Source: Clostridia bacterium
GTDB lineage: Bacteria; Bacillota; Clostridia; Lachnospirales; Lachnospiraceae
Assembly: GCA_003246295.1 (NCBI GenBank)
Contig: QKAS01000043.1
Location: 1 to 64,000, forward strand
Direction: 5' to 3'
DNA: 64,000 nt
A program made the translations under genes and the position numbers. A model generated the notes under the pieces. That model saw only the letters and a program-made list of their open reading frames with translations, searched no databases and was not told where the DNA came from. Positions within the stretch are counted from its first letter, which is position 1. Every line of letters starts with the position of its first letter. Shown here piece after piece: positions 43,764 through 53,788 of this stretch.

Positions 43764-44849
43764 ATGGAGTTGAATATTGCATGTATTCCTGGAGATGGAA
43801 TAGGCCCTGAAATCATAAACGAGGCAAAAAAAGTACTGGATGCTGTTGCTATAAAATATGGTCACAAAATTAGTTATAATACAATCTTACTTGGAGGCGC
43901 CTCCATTGATGCTTATGGAGAACCGCTTACGGAAGATACCATTGAGAAAGCAAAATCAGCTGATGCTGTGTTGATGGGATCCATTGGTGGAGATGCAAAT
44001 ACATCCCCATGGTATCAGCTTCCACCAGCAAAAAGACCGGAAGCAGGACTTCTGGGAATCAGAAAAGCTTTAAATTTATTTGCAAATTTGAGACCTGCAG
44101 TCTTATATACAGAACTAGAAGATGCATGTCCATTAAAAAAAGAAATCATAAAAGATGGTTTTGATATTATGATTATGCGGGAATTAACAGGTGGATTATA
44201 TTTTGGTGAAAGAAGTACTACAACGGATCACGGAGTTCGTAAAGCAGTAGATACATTAACATATGATGAAATAGAAATTAAAAGAATTGCAATCAAAGCA
44301 TTTGAAATAGCACAAAAAAGGAATAAATTAGTTACAAGTGTAGACAAAGCAAATGTACTTGATTCTTCAAGACTCTGGAGAACTGTAGTGAATGAAGTTG
44401 CAAAAGAGTATCCGGAAGTAAAATGTGAACATATGCTGGTAGACAACTGCGCAATGCAGCTTGTCAGAAATCCCGGTCAATTTGATGTAGTACTTACTGA
44501 AAATATGTTTGGTGATATATTATCAGACGAGGCAAGTATGGTGACTGGTTCTATTGGAATGCTGGCATCAGCAAGCCTTAACGAAACAAAATTTGGGTTG
44601 TATGAACCAAGCCATGGCTCTGCGCCTGATATTGCAGGGATGGATATTGCCAATCCAATTGCTACCATTTTATCAGCTTCCATGATGCTAAAATATACCT
44701 TTGATTTGGATAAAGAAGCCGATGAAATAGAAAAGGCTGTGAAATTAGCATTAAAAGATGGTTACAGAACAAAAGATATCATGTCTGAAGGAAATCAGCT
44801 GGTAGGATGTTCCGAAATGGGAACGATTCTGGCTGGTTATATCAAATAA
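43764..44849 (+). CDS. leuB: 3-isopropylmalate dehydrogenase
   Basis: This 361-residue NAD-dependent decarboxylating dehydrogenase performs the third step of leucine synthesis. Motifs include [13 protein letters not shown] at the N-terminus, [17 protein letters not shown] (substrate-binding arginines), [12 protein letters not shown] and the metal-binding [19 protein letters not shown], plus a NAD-site region [13 protein letters not shown]. The start at 43764 has AAAGGAG upstream; an earlier in-frame start lacks one. ilvD follows 18 bases later, forming a branched-chain amino-acid operon without leuA or leuCD here. Confidence 0.96.
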   Translation: MELNIACIPGDGIGPEIINEAKKVLDAVAIKYGHKISYNTILLGGASIDAYGEPLTEDTIEKAKSADAVLMGSIGGDANTSPWYQLPPAKRPEAGLLGIRKALNLFANLRPAVLYTELEDACPLKKEIIKDGFDIMIMRELTGGLYFGERSTTTDHGVRKAVDTLTYDEIEIKRIAIKAFEIAQKRNKLVTSVDKANVLDSSRLWRTVVNEVAKEYPEVKCEHMLVDNCAMQLVRNPGQFDVVLTENMFGDILSDEASMVTGSIGMLASASLNETKFGLYEPSHGSAPDIAGMDIANPIATILSASMMLKYTFDLDKEADEIEKAVKLALKDGYRTKDIMSEGNQLVGCSEMGTILAGYIK

Positions 44850-44867
44850 TATTAGGAGGATTACAAT

Positions 44868-46541
44868 ATGAGAAGTGATTCAGTAACAAAAGGCACACAG
44901 CAGGCACCACACAGATCATTGTTTAATGCACTTGGATATACAAAAGAAGAAAGAGAGCGCCCTTTGATTGGGATTGTCAGTTCTTATAATGAAATCGTAC
45001 CAGGACATATTAATCTGGATAAAATTGTAAATGCCGTAAAAATGGGAGTTGCTATGGCAGGCGGGACTCCGGTCGTATTTCCAGCAATCGCAGTATGTGA
45101 TGGAATCGCTATGGGTCATGTTGGTATGAAATATTCTCTGGTTACAAGAGACTTGATTGCAGATAGTACAGAATGTATGGTTATGGCACATGGATTTGAT
45201 GCGCTTGTTTGTGTCCCAAACTGTGATAAGAATGTCCCAGGACTATTAATGGCTGCAGCAAGGCTTAATATTCCTACAATTTTTGTTTCGGGCGGACCTA
45301 TGCTCGCGGGAAGAGTTCACGGAGAAAAAAGAAGTCTTTCCAGTATGTTTGAAGCGGTAGGGAGCGTTGCAGCAGGAACGATGGATCTGGATGAACTAGA
45401 AGAGTTTGAAGAAAAAGTATGTCCAACCTGTGGTTCTTGTTCAGGCATGTACACTGCGAACAGTATGAACTGTCTCACAGAAGCTATCGGGATGGGATTA
45501 AAAGGAAACGGAACCATACCAGCGGTTTATTCGGAACGTATCAGACTGGCAAAACATGCGGGTATGAAGATCATGGAGTTATTAGAAAAAAATATTCGAC
45601 CGAGAGATATCATGAATACCAAGGCATTTATGAATGCACTTGTTGTTGATATGGCTCTTGGCTGTTCTACCAATACAATGCTTCACATCCCAGCAATTGC
45701 ACATGAAGCAGGAGTTGAACTTAACCTTGATCTTGCAAATGAACTGAGTGCAAAGACTCCTAATCTATGCCATCTTGCACCGGCAGGACACACATATATG
45801 GAAGATTTAAATGAAGCCGGTGGTGTTTATGCAGTCATGAATGAACTTGATAAAAAGGGATTACTATATACAGATCTAATCACAGCAACTGGCAAAACAG
45901 TAAAAGAAAACATAGCAGGAAGTAGAAATCTGGATCATGAAGTTATAAGACCAATCGAAAATCCATATAGTGAAAATGGTGGTATTGCAGTATTAAAAGG
46001 AAATCTTGCACCAGACGGTAGCGTTGTGAAACGTTCTGCTGTGCTCCCGGAAATGATGGAACACAAGGGACCAGCACGTGTATTTGACTGTGAAGAAGAT
46101 GCAATCGCAGCAATTAAAGCTGGTAAAATAGTATCAGGTGATGTTGTTGTAATTCGTTATGAGGGTCCAAAAGGTGGTCCTGGTATGCGTGAAATGTTAA
46201 ATCCTACTTCCGCAATTGCAGGAATGGGGCTTGATTCAACGGTTGCACTGATTACAGATGGAAGGTTTTCAGGTGCTTCCAGAGGTGCATCCATTGGACA
46301 TGTATCACCAGAAGCTGCAGTCGGTGGACCAATTGCATTTGTACAAGAAGGAGACCTGATTCAGATTAATATCCCTAATAATTCAATTGATGTATTAGTC
46401 TCTGAAGAGGAAATGCAAAATAGAAAGTTAAAATGGCAACCACGTGATCCACAGATTACGACTGGTTATCTTGCAAGATACCATTCCATGGTTACCAGCG
46501 GCGCAAATGGTGCAATTCTAAAAGCACCAGATCAGAACTAA
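44868..46541 (+). CDS. ilvD: Dihydroxy-acid dehydratase
   Basis: This 557-residue Fe-S dehydratase makes the 2-keto acid precursors of valine, isoleucine and leucine. Cluster-binding cysteines are in [12 protein letters not shown] and [18 protein letters not shown], and the C-terminal [12 protein letters not shown] signature is present. The AGGAGG ribosome site is seven bases or so before the ATG. It lies between leuB and ilvB in one operon. In many bacteria this enzyme's cluster is oxygen-sensitive. Confidence 0.97.
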   Translation: MRSDSVTKGTQQAPHRSLFNALGYTKEERERPLIGIVSSYNEIVPGHINLDKIVNAVKMGVAMAGGTPVVFPAIAVCDGIAMGHVGMKYSLVTRDLIADSTECMVMAHGFDALVCVPNCDKNVPGLLMAAARLNIPTIFVSGGPMLAGRVHGEKRSLSSMFEAVGSVAAGTMDLDELEEFEEKVCPTCGSCSGMYTANSMNCLTEAIGMGLKGNGTIPAVYSERIRLAKHAGMKIMELLEKNIRPRDIMNTKAFMNALVVDMALGCSTNTMLHIPAIAHEAGVELNLDLANELSAKTPNLCHLAPAGHTYMEDLNEAGGVYAVMNELDKKGLLYTDLITATGKTVKENIAGSRNLDHEVIRPIENPYSENGGIAVLKGNLAPDGSVVKRSAVLPEMMEHKGPARVFDCEEDAIAAIKAGKIVSGDVVVIRYEGPKGGPGMREMLNPTSAIAGMGLDSTVALITDGRFSGASRGASIGHVSPEAAVGGPIAFVQEGDLIQINIPNNSIDVLVSEEEMQNRKLKWQPRDPQITTGYLARYHSMVTSGANGAILKAPDQN

Positions 46542-46556
46542 AGAAAGGGAATTCAT

Positions 46557-48233
46557 ATGCTTTTATCAGGATCAGAAATAGTAGTAGCATGTTTAAAAGA
46601 ACAGAATGTAGACACCGTTTTTGGATATCCAGGCGGAGCCATTTTAAATATATATGATGCTTTGTACAAACACAGAGATGATTTGAGACATATTCTGACG
46701 TCTCATGAACAAGGAGCGTCCCATGCAGCAGATGGTTATGCAAGAGCAACTGGAAAAGTAGGTGTATGCCTTGCTACCAGTGGCCCTGGTGCAACGAATC
46801 TGGTGACTGGTATAGCAACGGCTTATATGGATTCAATTCCAATGGTAGCAATTACTGCAAATGTAATTTTACCTCTCCTTGGGAAAGATAGTTTTCAGGA
46901 AATCGATATTGCAGGAATTACAATGCCTATCACGAAACACAACTTTATTGTAAAAGATGTTTCGATATTAGCTGAAACAATAAAAAAAGCATTCAGAATT
47001 GCAAAATCAGGTCGTCCAGGGCCAGTGCTGGTTGATATTACCAAAGATGTTACAGCAGCAATGTATGATTATGAACCGGCGAAACCCTATGAAGAACCAC
47101 ACTATAACAGATTCAGTGACAACGATATTGATATAGCAGTCAGCCTGATTGAAAAATCTAAAAAGCCATATATTTATTTAGGTGGTGGCGCTATTTTATC
47201 GGAAGCATCCGAAGAAGTAAAAGAATTTGCAAAACTCATCAATGCCCCTGTATGTGACACCTTAATGGCAAAGGGTGCATTTGATGGAAGAGATGACCTT
47301 TACACAGGAATGATAGGTATGCATGGAACCAAAACCTCAAACCTTGGTGTGAGTCAGTGCGATTTGCTTATTGCACTTGGGGCAAGGTTTTCGGATCGTG
47401 TTGTTGGAAATGCTAGTAAGTTTGCCAGCCATGCCACACTTCTTCATATTGATATTGATGCAGCGGAAATTAATAAGAATATAAAATCAGGTGCTTCGAT
47501 TGTAGGAGATTTAAAGGATATTTTACAAGCATTAAATCAAAGGATCACACAGAAGGAAAACACAGAATGGATTCAACACATTATGGATCTGAAACAAAAG
47601 TTTCCTTTGAAGTATCGAAAAAATAAATTAACCTGTCCCTATATCATTGAAACAATTGACAGAGTTACCAATGGAGAAGCGATTATATCAACAGATGTCG
47701 GACAACATCAGATGTGGGCAGCTCAGTTTTATAAATACACAAAACCAAGAACATTTTTAACTTCAGGTGGTCTTGGTACGATGGGTTATGGTCTTGGAGC
47801 CTGTATCGGAGCTAAAGTAGGACAACCTGATAAGATTTGTATTAACATTGCAGGTGATGGCTGTTTCAGAATGAATATGAATGAACTTGCAACTGCAAGC
47901 AGATATCAGATTCCTATCATTCAGGTGGTAATCAACAATCATGTTCTTGGAATGGTAAGGCAATGGCAGACCCTTTATTATGATCAAAGATATTCAAGTA
48001 CAGTACTAAATGATCAAGTGGATTTTGTAAAAGTTGCAGAAGGACTTGGCTGTGAAGCAATACGAGTCACAAAAATGGAAGAAGTTGAGCCGGCGTTAAA
48101 AAAAGCACTTTCTTTGAACAGACCCGTATTACTAGACTGCATCATTGAAGAAGATGACAAGGTTTTCCCGATGGTTTCACCTGGTGCCCCAATCAATGAA
48201 GCGTTTGATGAAGAAGATCTGGCGAACCGGTAA
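46557..48233 (+). CDS. ilvB: Acetolactate synthase large subunit
   Basis: This 558-residue ThDP-dependent enzyme makes acetolactate or acetohydroxybutyrate in branched-chain amino-acid synthesis. It shows VFGYPGGAILNIYDAL (ThDP glutamate neighbourhood follows at SHEQGASHAADGYARAT), the central FAD-binding-type domain and C-terminal GDGCFRMNMNELATASRY (GDG...N ThDP/Mg motif). The length and domain order fit the biosynthetic AHAS catalytic subunit. No small regulatory subunit (ilvN/H) follows. The next gene, an L,D-transpeptidase, starts 10 bases on and may be co-transcribed. Confidence 0.94.
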   Translation: MLLSGSEIVVACLKEQNVDTVFGYPGGAILNIYDALYKHRDDLRHILTSHEQGASHAADGYARATGKVGVCLATSGPGATNLVTGIATAYMDSIPMVAITANVILPLLGKDSFQEIDIAGITMPITKHNFIVKDVSILAETIKKAFRIAKSGRPGPVLVDITKDVTAAMYDYEPAKPYEEPHYNRFSDNDIDIAVSLIEKSKKPYIYLGGGAILSEASEEVKEFAKLINAPVCDTLMAKGAFDGRDDLYTGMIGMHGTKTSNLGVSQCDLLIALGARFSDRVVGNASKFASHATLLHIDIDAAEINKNIKSGASIVGDLKDILQALNQRITQKENTEWIQHIMDLKQKFPLKYRKNKLTCPYIIETIDRVTNGEAIISTDVGQHQMWAAQFYKYTKPRTFLTSGGLGTMGYGLGACIGAKVGQPDKICINIAGDGCFRMNMNELATASRYQIPIIQVVINNHVLGMVRQWQTLYYDQRYSSTVLNDQVDFVKVAEGLGCEAIRVTKMEEVEPALKKALSLNRPVLLDCIIEEDDKVFPMVSPGAPINEAFDEEDLANR

Positions 48234-48243
48234 AGGGTAAAAA

Positions 48244-49650
48244 ATGACCAATCATAAGAGTTTTTTTAAGAAGATAATCATTTGTTTTGTTTCACTGATT
48301 GTTACAGCATCTGCGGTATATTTTTTCCTTGCTTATTATTATAAAGACAGTTTTTCTTTTGGGACATGGATTAATGGTGTTTACTGCACTGGAAAAACAA
48401 TTGAAGAAATTAATCAGGAACTGCTTTTAGAAAGAGAAAACAAAATATTTACGATTGTTTTAAAAAATGGTTCAACAGAATTACTTGACGCAGATTCATT
48501 TCAATACAAGGAAGATTATACAAAAGCCTTACAAGAAGAGATGAAATCACAAAATCCAATATTTTGGGGGAGAAATCTTTTTCATACAAATTCAAAAATT
48601 TTATTGCCTGAAGTAACTTGTGACATGGAGCGTCTGAAAAGTGTGCTGGATCACAAAGATTTCATGAAGGTAAATCAGCATATTTCATCTCCAAAAGTTA
48701 AAATAATGGAATCTGATTCAGGGTTTACGTTATTTGACAATACGGAGTCTATTTTGAATTATGAATATGCAACAGCGAAAATCATCACTTCAATTTTAGC
48801 AGGTGAAAATAAAATAGTACTGGATGATGGTTTGAGTTATGAAAAAATTAAAATGACGTCTGATATGCAAAAGACGTATCAGCTTTGGGAAAAAGTGAGA
48901 GAATTTCAAGATTTCAGAGTTCGCTACCTTTTTGGTGATACAGAAGAAATTTTGGATTCTGCTGTTGTAGCTGACTGGATTACAGTCGATGAAAATGGCG
49001 CTTTTGTATTAGATGAAAATGGTGATCTCATCTTAAACCAAGAGATGGTTGCTGAGTATGTCGCTTCATTGGCTTCAGAATATGATACACTCGGTGGAAC
49101 AAGAGTTTTTCAGGCTACAAGAGGTGAGATGGTAACCATAGAAGGAGGCACCTATGGAAATCAGCTGAATCAAAAAGCTGAAACAGACTATTTGATCAAT
49201 GCATTTTTACAAAATAATGATGCTGATAGAATTCCAGAATATACAAAATCAGCGAAAAAGCAGGGTTCTGATGACGTTGGAGATACTTATATTGAAATAG
49301 ATATGACATCACAGACGTTGTATTATTATGAAAAGAATGAGTTAATACTTACAACACCTGTTGTTACTGGAAACCTAAAATATGGGCGTGAGACTCCAGA
49401 ACGGGCATGCTATGTTTATGCCAAACAAAAAAATAGAATTTTGCGTGGACCCGGCTATGCAGCACATGTAAATTTTTGGATGCCTGTCAATGGAAACATT
49501 GGAATTCATGATGCAAAATGGAGAGATGAATTTGGTGGCGAGATTTATAAAACAGACGGTTCTCATGGCTGTATTAATACCCCATATGATGCAATGAAAC
49601 AATTATATGATATGGTAGAAATCGGCACACCAGTTATCATGTATTATTAA
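48244..49650 (+). CDS. L,D-transpeptidase (YkuD domain) with N-terminal peptidoglycan-binding-like domain
   Basis: This 468-residue membrane-anchored protein has a TM helix at ~13-33, a PG_binding_4-like region (~45-330) and a C-terminal YkuD domain (~345-468). The catalytic signature is complete: IGIHDAKWRDEFGG then TDGSHGCINTPYDA, with the nucleophile Cys in SHGC. It forms 3-3 cross-links in peptidoglycan or attaches proteins, acting outside the membrane. It starts 10 bases after ilvB with no clear terminator between. The ribosome site is weak (AAAGGG), so expression may be low or coupled. Confidence 0.92.
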   Translation: MTNHKSFFKKIIICFVSLIVTASAVYFFLAYYYKDSFSFGTWINGVYCTGKTIEEINQELLLERENKIFTIVLKNGSTELLDADSFQYKEDYTKALQEEMKSQNPIFWGRNLFHTNSKILLPEVTCDMERLKSVLDHKDFMKVNQHISSPKVKIMESDSGFTLFDNTESILNYEYATAKIITSILAGENKIVLDDGLSYEKIKMTSDMQKTYQLWEKVREFQDFRVRYLFGDTEEILDSAVVADWITVDENGAFVLDENGDLILNQEMVAEYVASLASEYDTLGGTRVFQATRGEMVTIEGGTYGNQLNQKAETDYLINAFLQNNDADRIPEYTKSAKKQGSDDVGDTYIEIDMTSQTLYYYEKNELILTTPVVTGNLKYGRETPERACYVYAKQKNRILRGPGYAAHVNFWMPVNGNIGIHDAKWRDEFGGEIYKTDGSHGCINTPYDAMKQLYDMVEIGTPVIMYY

Positions 49651-49677
49651 GAAAAATAGTTTAATGCAACGACGCGA

Positions 49678-49702
49678 TAACACGACAACGCTTTAACACG
49701 AC
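49678..49702 (+). repeat. Short direct repeat TAACACGAC upstream of serC
   Basis: TAACACGAC occurs at 49678-49686 and 49694-49702 (period 16), embedded in a GC-richer ACGACGCG context unlike the surrounding AT-rich DNA. The copies lie about 26-50 bases upstream of the serC -35 element and could be a regulator site or simple repeat. Confidence 0.5.
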
Positions 49703-49727
49703 TTAAGATTAATGTTTTAACTTATTA

Positions 49728-49756
49728 TTGACTTGATGAAAGATAAATTGTAGAAT
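49728..49756 (+). promoter_or_regulatory. Promoter of serC-serA
   Basis: TTGACT (49728-49733) and TAGAAT (49751-49756) are 17 bases apart, ~34 bases before the start codon. Confidence 0.75.
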
Positions 49757-49789
49757 AAACGTTAGTTTATTTCAAATAGGAGGATGGAG

Positions 49790-50872
49790 ATGGGAAGAAT
49801 TTATAATTTTTCAGCAGGACCAGCAGTATTACCAGAAGAGGTGCTGCGAGAGGCTGCAGAAGAAATGCTTGATTATAAGGGATCAGGAATGTCTGTTATG
49901 GAGATGAGCCACAGGTCTAAGACATATGATTCTATTATAAAAGAAGCGGAAGCTGACTTAAGGGAATTGATGAATATTCCATCGAACTATAAAGTTCTCT
50001 TTCTCCAAGGCGGTGCCAGCCTTCAATTTGCGGCAATTCCAATGAATTTAATGAAAAATGGTATTGCGGATTATATAGTTACAGGAGAATGGGCGAAAAA
50101 GGCATATCAGGAAGCGTGCATGTATGGAAAAGCAAATAAAATTGCATCTTCTGAAGATAAAACATTTTCCTATATTCCTGATTGTTCAGATTTACCGATA
50201 TCTAAGCAGGCTGATTATGTTTATATTTGCGAAAATAATACAATTTATGGAACTAAATTTAAAACATTACCTAATACAAAAGGCAAACCACTTGTAGCAG
50301 ATGTGTCTTCCTGCTTCTTGTCTGAGCCTGTTGATGTTACAAACTATGGTGTTATTTATGGTGGTGTTCAAAAAAATATCGGACCTGCTGGTGTTGTGAT
50401 AGTAATTATTAGAGAAGATCTGATTACTGATGATGTGTTACCTGGAACGCCAACAATGATGAAGTTTAAAACACACTCAGATGCACAATCTTTATATAAT
50501 ACACCACCTGCATATGGAATTTATATCTGCGGAAAAGTATTTAAATGGATAAAAAATATGGGTGGGCTCGATGCAATGAAAGCTCACAATGAAGCAAAAG
50601 CAAAAATTTTATATGATTATCTTGATCAAAGTAAATTGTTTAAAGGTACTGTAGTAAAAGAAGACAGATCTTTGATGAATGTACCATTTATTACAGGAAA
50701 TGATGCGCTGGATGAAAAATTTATAAAAGAGGCAAAAGCCGCTGGATTTGACAGCCTAAAGGGTCATCGTTCTGTTGGTGGCATGAGAGCGAGCATATAT
50801 AATGCAATGCCAATAGAAGGTGTTGAAAAACTGGTAGAATTCATGAAAAAATTTGAAGAGGAGAACCAATAA
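49790..50872 (+). CDS. serC: Phosphoserine aminotransferase
   Basis: This 360-residue PLP enzyme converts 3-phosphohydroxypyruvate and glutamate to phosphoserine, the second step of serine synthesis. Signatures are YNFSAGPAVLPEEVL at the N-terminus, SGMSVMEMSHRSKTY, FLQGGASLQFA, and the PLP lysine in YGGVQKNIGPAGV (~residue 190-200), plus GHRSVGGMRASIYNAM near the C-terminus. The ATG at 49790 is favoured over 49784 because AGGAGG ends at 49783. It overlaps serA by one base (TAATG). Confidence 0.96.
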   Translation: MGRIYNFSAGPAVLPEEVLREAAEEMLDYKGSGMSVMEMSHRSKTYDSIIKEAEADLRELMNIPSNYKVLFLQGGASLQFAAIPMNLMKNGIADYIVTGEWAKKAYQEACMYGKANKIASSEDKTFSYIPDCSDLPISKQADYVYICENNTIYGTKFKTLPNTKGKPLVADVSSCFLSEPVDVTNYGVIYGGVQKNIGPAGVVIVIIREDLITDDVLPGTPTMMKFKTHSDAQSLYNTPPAYGIYICGKVFKWIKNMGGLDAMKAHNEAKAKILYDYLDQSKLFKGTVVKEDRSLMNVPFITGNDALDEKFIKEAKAAGFDSLKGHRSVGGMRASIYNAMPIEGVEKLVEFMKKFEEENQ

Positions 50873-52035
50873 TGTTCACTTATCATTGTCTGAATCCAAT
50901 TGCTGATGTGGGACTTGAAAAATTTACAGAACTGTATACAAATACAGTTGAAATGAAAGATGCTGACGGAGTTCTTGTCAGAAGTGCTTCTGTTCATGAA
51001 ATAGAACTTCCAAAGAAATTACTTGCAATTGCCCGCGCAGGTGCAGGTGTAAATAACATACCACTCGATAAATGTGCAGAAAAAGGAATTGTTGTGTTTA
51101 ACACACCTGGAGCTAATGCCAACGGAGTGAAAGAACTAGTGATTGCGGGTATGCTGCTTGCATCCAGAGACATTGTTGGCGGAATCAATTGGGTAAAAGA
51201 AAATAGTACAGATCCTGACATAGCAAAAAGTGCAGAAAAAGCAAAAAAGAATTTTTCTGGAACTGAAATACAGGATAAAAAGCTTGGAATTATAGGACTT
51301 GGCGCAATTGGTGTTAAAGTGGCTAATGTGGCTAAGAGTCTTGGTATGGAAGTGTATGGTTATGATCCATATGTATCCGTGGATGCTGCCTGGAATTTAA
51401 GCAGAGATGTAAAACATGTTTTAAATGTAGATCAGATTTATGAGAATTGTGATATGATAACGATTCATGTTCCTTTGATGGAAGCAACAAAAGGTATGCT
51501 TAATGCAGAAGCTATTTCCAAAATGAAAGACGGTGTTGTGCTGATGAATTTTGCACGTGACCTTCTAGCAGATGAAAATGCAATTGTTGAAGGGATTAAA
51601 TCTGGTAAAGTTAAAAAGTATGTTACAGATTTTCCAAACCCAACAACAGCAGGCGTAGACGGGTGCATTGTAATTCCACATCTTGGTGCTTCTACGGAAG
51701 AATCTGAAGATAATTGTGCAAAGATGGCGGTTAGACAAATGATGAACTACCTTGAAAATGGAAATATCGTAAACAGCGTAAACTATCCAAATTGTAATAT
51801 GGGTGTATGTACTCAAGCTGGAAGAATTGCAATTTTTCATAAAAATATAGCAAATATGATTACGAAATTCACAGCGATTATTGGAGATTCAGGTATTAAT
51901 ATTGCAACAATGCTTAATAAATCGAAGGGTGAATATGCATATACTTTGATAGATATTGAAAATCCGGTCAATAATGATATCACTGCATCCCTTGAACAAA
52001 TAGAAGGTGTATTCAGAGTACGCGTAATAAAATAA
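50872..52035 (+). CDS. serA: D-3-phosphoglycerate dehydrogenase
   Basis: This 387-residue NAD-dependent enzyme starts serine synthesis by oxidising 3-phosphoglycerate. The Rossmann motif is KLGIIGLGAIGVKVANVAKS, catalytic-region segments include IARAGAGVNNIP, LMNFARDLL and IVIPHLGASTEESEDN (catalytic His), and a C-terminal ACT domain (~315-387, GDSGINIATMLNKSKGEYAY) suggests serine feedback control. It is shorter than the E. coli form. It is coupled to serC. No phosphoserine phosphatase gene (serB) follows. Confidence 0.95.
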   Translation: MFTYHCLNPIADVGLEKFTELYTNTVEMKDADGVLVRSASVHEIELPKKLLAIARAGAGVNNIPLDKCAEKGIVVFNTPGANANGVKELVIAGMLLASRDIVGGINWVKENSTDPDIAKSAEKAKKNFSGTEIQDKKLGIIGLGAIGVKVANVAKSLGMEVYGYDPYVSVDAAWNLSRDVKHVLNVDQIYENCDMITIHVPLMEATKGMLNAEAISKMKDGVVLMNFARDLLADENAIVEGIKSGKVKKYVTDFPNPTTAGVDGCIVIPHLGASTEESEDNCAKMAVRQMMNYLENGNIVNSVNYPNCNMGVCTQAGRIAIFHKNIANMITKFTAIIGDSGINIATMLNKSKGEYAYTLIDIENPVNNDITASLEQIEGVFRVRVIK

Positions 52036-52050
52036 CGTTCAAAAACAGAA

Positions 52051-52097
52051 GAAAAGCCGTTACTGTCAGAAACACTGAACAATAACGGCTTCTTTTT
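52051..52097. terminator. Terminator between serA and the convergent small gene
   Basis: AGCCGTTA (52055-52062) pairs with TAACGGCT (52083-52090), with outer GAA/TTC extension and TTCTTTTT following. An A-rich arm supports bidirectional use. Confidence 0.75.
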
Positions 52098-52371
52098 ATA
52101 GAAAATCTGAGTTTGCAAGATTTTTTAAAGAGTCTCTATGTTCTTCTTTAAATTCTTGTTCTCTTTTCAGTGAGGCAACACTTGCCAGGTCCATATACTG
52201 AATAAAAACTTCTTCGATGGAAAGATTACGTTCAGCAGCAATTTCAACCATAATAGGCTTTAGTTTTTCTAATTGGACTGAAATCTGAGTTTTTTGTGGA
52301 TCAATATCAGCTAGAACAGATTCAGCATATTGATTGATTCTGTTTAATAGTTCTATCTCTTGATTAGACAT
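52096..52371 (-). CDS. Hypothetical 91-residue protein
   Basis: I do not recognise this family. The 91-residue protein begins MSNQEIELLNRINQYAESVL and appears wholly helical, with a likely coiled-coil central stretch (QISVQLEKLKPIMVEIAAER) and a charged C-terminal half. There is no signal peptide or membrane segment. It has a good ribosome site (AAAGGAATG) and a near-consensus promoter, which argues it is expressed. The true start is the ATG at 52371; the longer upstream frame runs into the promoter. It is convergent with serA and divergent from the DUF1015 gene. Confidence 0.7.
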   Translation of the reverse strand: MSNQEIELLNRINQYAESVLADIDPQKTQISVQLEKLKPIMVEIAAERNLSIEEVFIQYMDLASVASLKREQEFKEEHRDSLKNLANSDFL

Positions 52372-52412
52372 AACAACATTCCTTTCTAACAATATAATGA
52401 GTATGATTTTAT

Positions 52413-52441
52413 ATTGTAACATTCATCAACGAGACTGTCAA
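52413..52441 (-). promoter_or_regulatory. Promoter of the 91-residue hypothetical gene
   Basis: On the reverse strand TTGACA (52441-52436) and TACAAT (52418-52413) are 17 bases apart. Confidence 0.75.
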
Positions 52442-52469
52442 AAACCAAGTTTAAATATAGTGCATTTAC

Positions 52470-52498
52470 TTGTGAATATGAAATCAATTTGATACAAT
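52470..52498 (+). promoter_or_regulatory. Promoter of the DUF1015 gene
   Basis: TTGTGA (52470-52475) and TACAAT (52493-52498) are 17 bases apart, about 25 bases before the start codon. Confidence 0.7.
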
Positions 52499-52523
52499 AA
52501 AACAAAGGTAAAGGAGACCGGCT

Positions 52524-53765
52524 ATGGCGCAAATAAAACCATTTGCAGCAATCCGTCCATCGAATGGACTGGAAGAACAGGTTGCTGCGCTTCCATACGA
52601 TGTATATAACAGAATGGAAGCAAAACATGAAATTAAAGACAAACCATATTCTTTTTTACGCGTTGACAGACCTGAGACCAGCTTTGAGGATTCGGTAGGT
52701 ACCTATGATGCGTGTGTTTATGAAAAGGCAAAAGAATTATTTTATAAACTTCTAGAAGATAATATCCTAATTCAGGATAATAATCCGTGTTATTATATCT
52801 ATGAACTGACGATGAACGGTAGAGCACAGACAGGTCTCGTTGCATGTGCATCTATAGATGATTATTTATCTGGTGTCGTTATGAAACATGAAAACACGAG
52901 AGAAGATAAAGAAGTTGACAGGATAAAACATGTTTCAGCTTTGGAGGCACAGACAGGTCCTATTTTTTTGGCGTACAAAACAAACGAACGAATTCATTCA
53001 CTGATTTATCATGAAAAAGAGAAAACACCATATTTTCAATTCACTACAGAAGATGGGGTACAGCATAAGGGCTGGATTATAAATGATAGTGCTGTCATTG
53101 AAAATATCATGCTGACATTTCAGGATGTTAATAAAATTTACATTGCAGATGGACATCATCGCTGTGCTTCTGCAGTTAAGGTTGGACTGGCGAAAAGAAG
53201 TCAGTCAGAACAAGCAAATTTAAGTGCAGAGTATAATTACTTTTTGTCGGTTTTATTTCCAGATGATGAATTACTGATTATGGATTACAACAGAGTCGTA
53301 AAAGACTTGAATGGATTGTCTGAAAATGATTTTATGAATAAATTAAAACAATATTTTATCATTGAAAAGAAACAGGAAGAAAGTGAATTAAGGCCTTATA
53401 AAAAGGGAAATATATCTATGTATCTGAAATCTGGCTGGTATGGATTAACTGTAAAAGAGGCAGTTAAAAATTCTGATCCAGTAGAGGGACTTGATGTTTC
53501 GATATTACAAAAATTCGTATTATCGGAATTACTTGATATCCATGACCCCAGAACAGATCAAAGGATTGACTTTGTTGGAGGAATTCGTGGTTTGAAAGAG
53601 TTAGAACGCAGAGTAAACGATGGAAATGCAGTTGCTTTTGCAATGTTTCCACCATCAATCGGTGAGTTATTTGCTGTTTCTGATGCTGGAAAGCTAATGC
53701 CACCAAAGTCTACTTGGTTTGAACCAAAGCTTCGAAGTGGTTTGTTTATACACAGTATAAAATAA
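52524..53765 (+). CDS. DUF1015 family protein beside serine-synthesis genes
   Basis: This 413-residue DUF1015 (COG4198-type) protein is cytoplasmic. It begins IKPFAAIRPSNGLEEQVAAL with PYDVYNRMEA, typical of the family, and carries IADGHHRCASAVKVG near residue 210. A G-H-H-R-x-x-A segment of this kind also occurs in ParB/sulfiredoxin-fold proteins, some of which are serine kinases. DUF1015 genes are found with serA/serC in other Clostridia. Here serC-serA are immediately upstream, separated by one reverse gene. A serine-related role is therefore reasonable, but the biochemical activity is unknown. AAGGAG precedes the ATG. Confidence 0.85.
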   Translation: MAQIKPFAAIRPSNGLEEQVAALPYDVYNRMEAKHEIKDKPYSFLRVDRPETSFEDSVGTYDACVYEKAKELFYKLLEDNILIQDNNPCYYIYELTMNGRAQTGLVACASIDDYLSGVVMKHENTREDKEVDRIKHVSALEAQTGPIFLAYKTNERIHSLIYHEKEKTPYFQFTTEDGVQHKGWIINDSAVIENIMLTFQDVNKIYIADGHHRCASAVKVGLAKRSQSEQANLSAEYNYFLSVLFPDDELLIMDYNRVVKDLNGLSENDFMNKLKQYFIIEKKQEESELRPYKKGNISMYLKSGWYGLTVKEAVKNSDPVEGLDVSILQKFVLSELLDIHDPRTDQRIDFVGGIRGLKELERRVNDGNAVAFAMFPPSIGELFAVSDAGKLMPPKSTWFEPKLRSGLFIHSIK

Positions 53766-53788
53766 AAGAAAATCAGGGGGTCTGTGCC

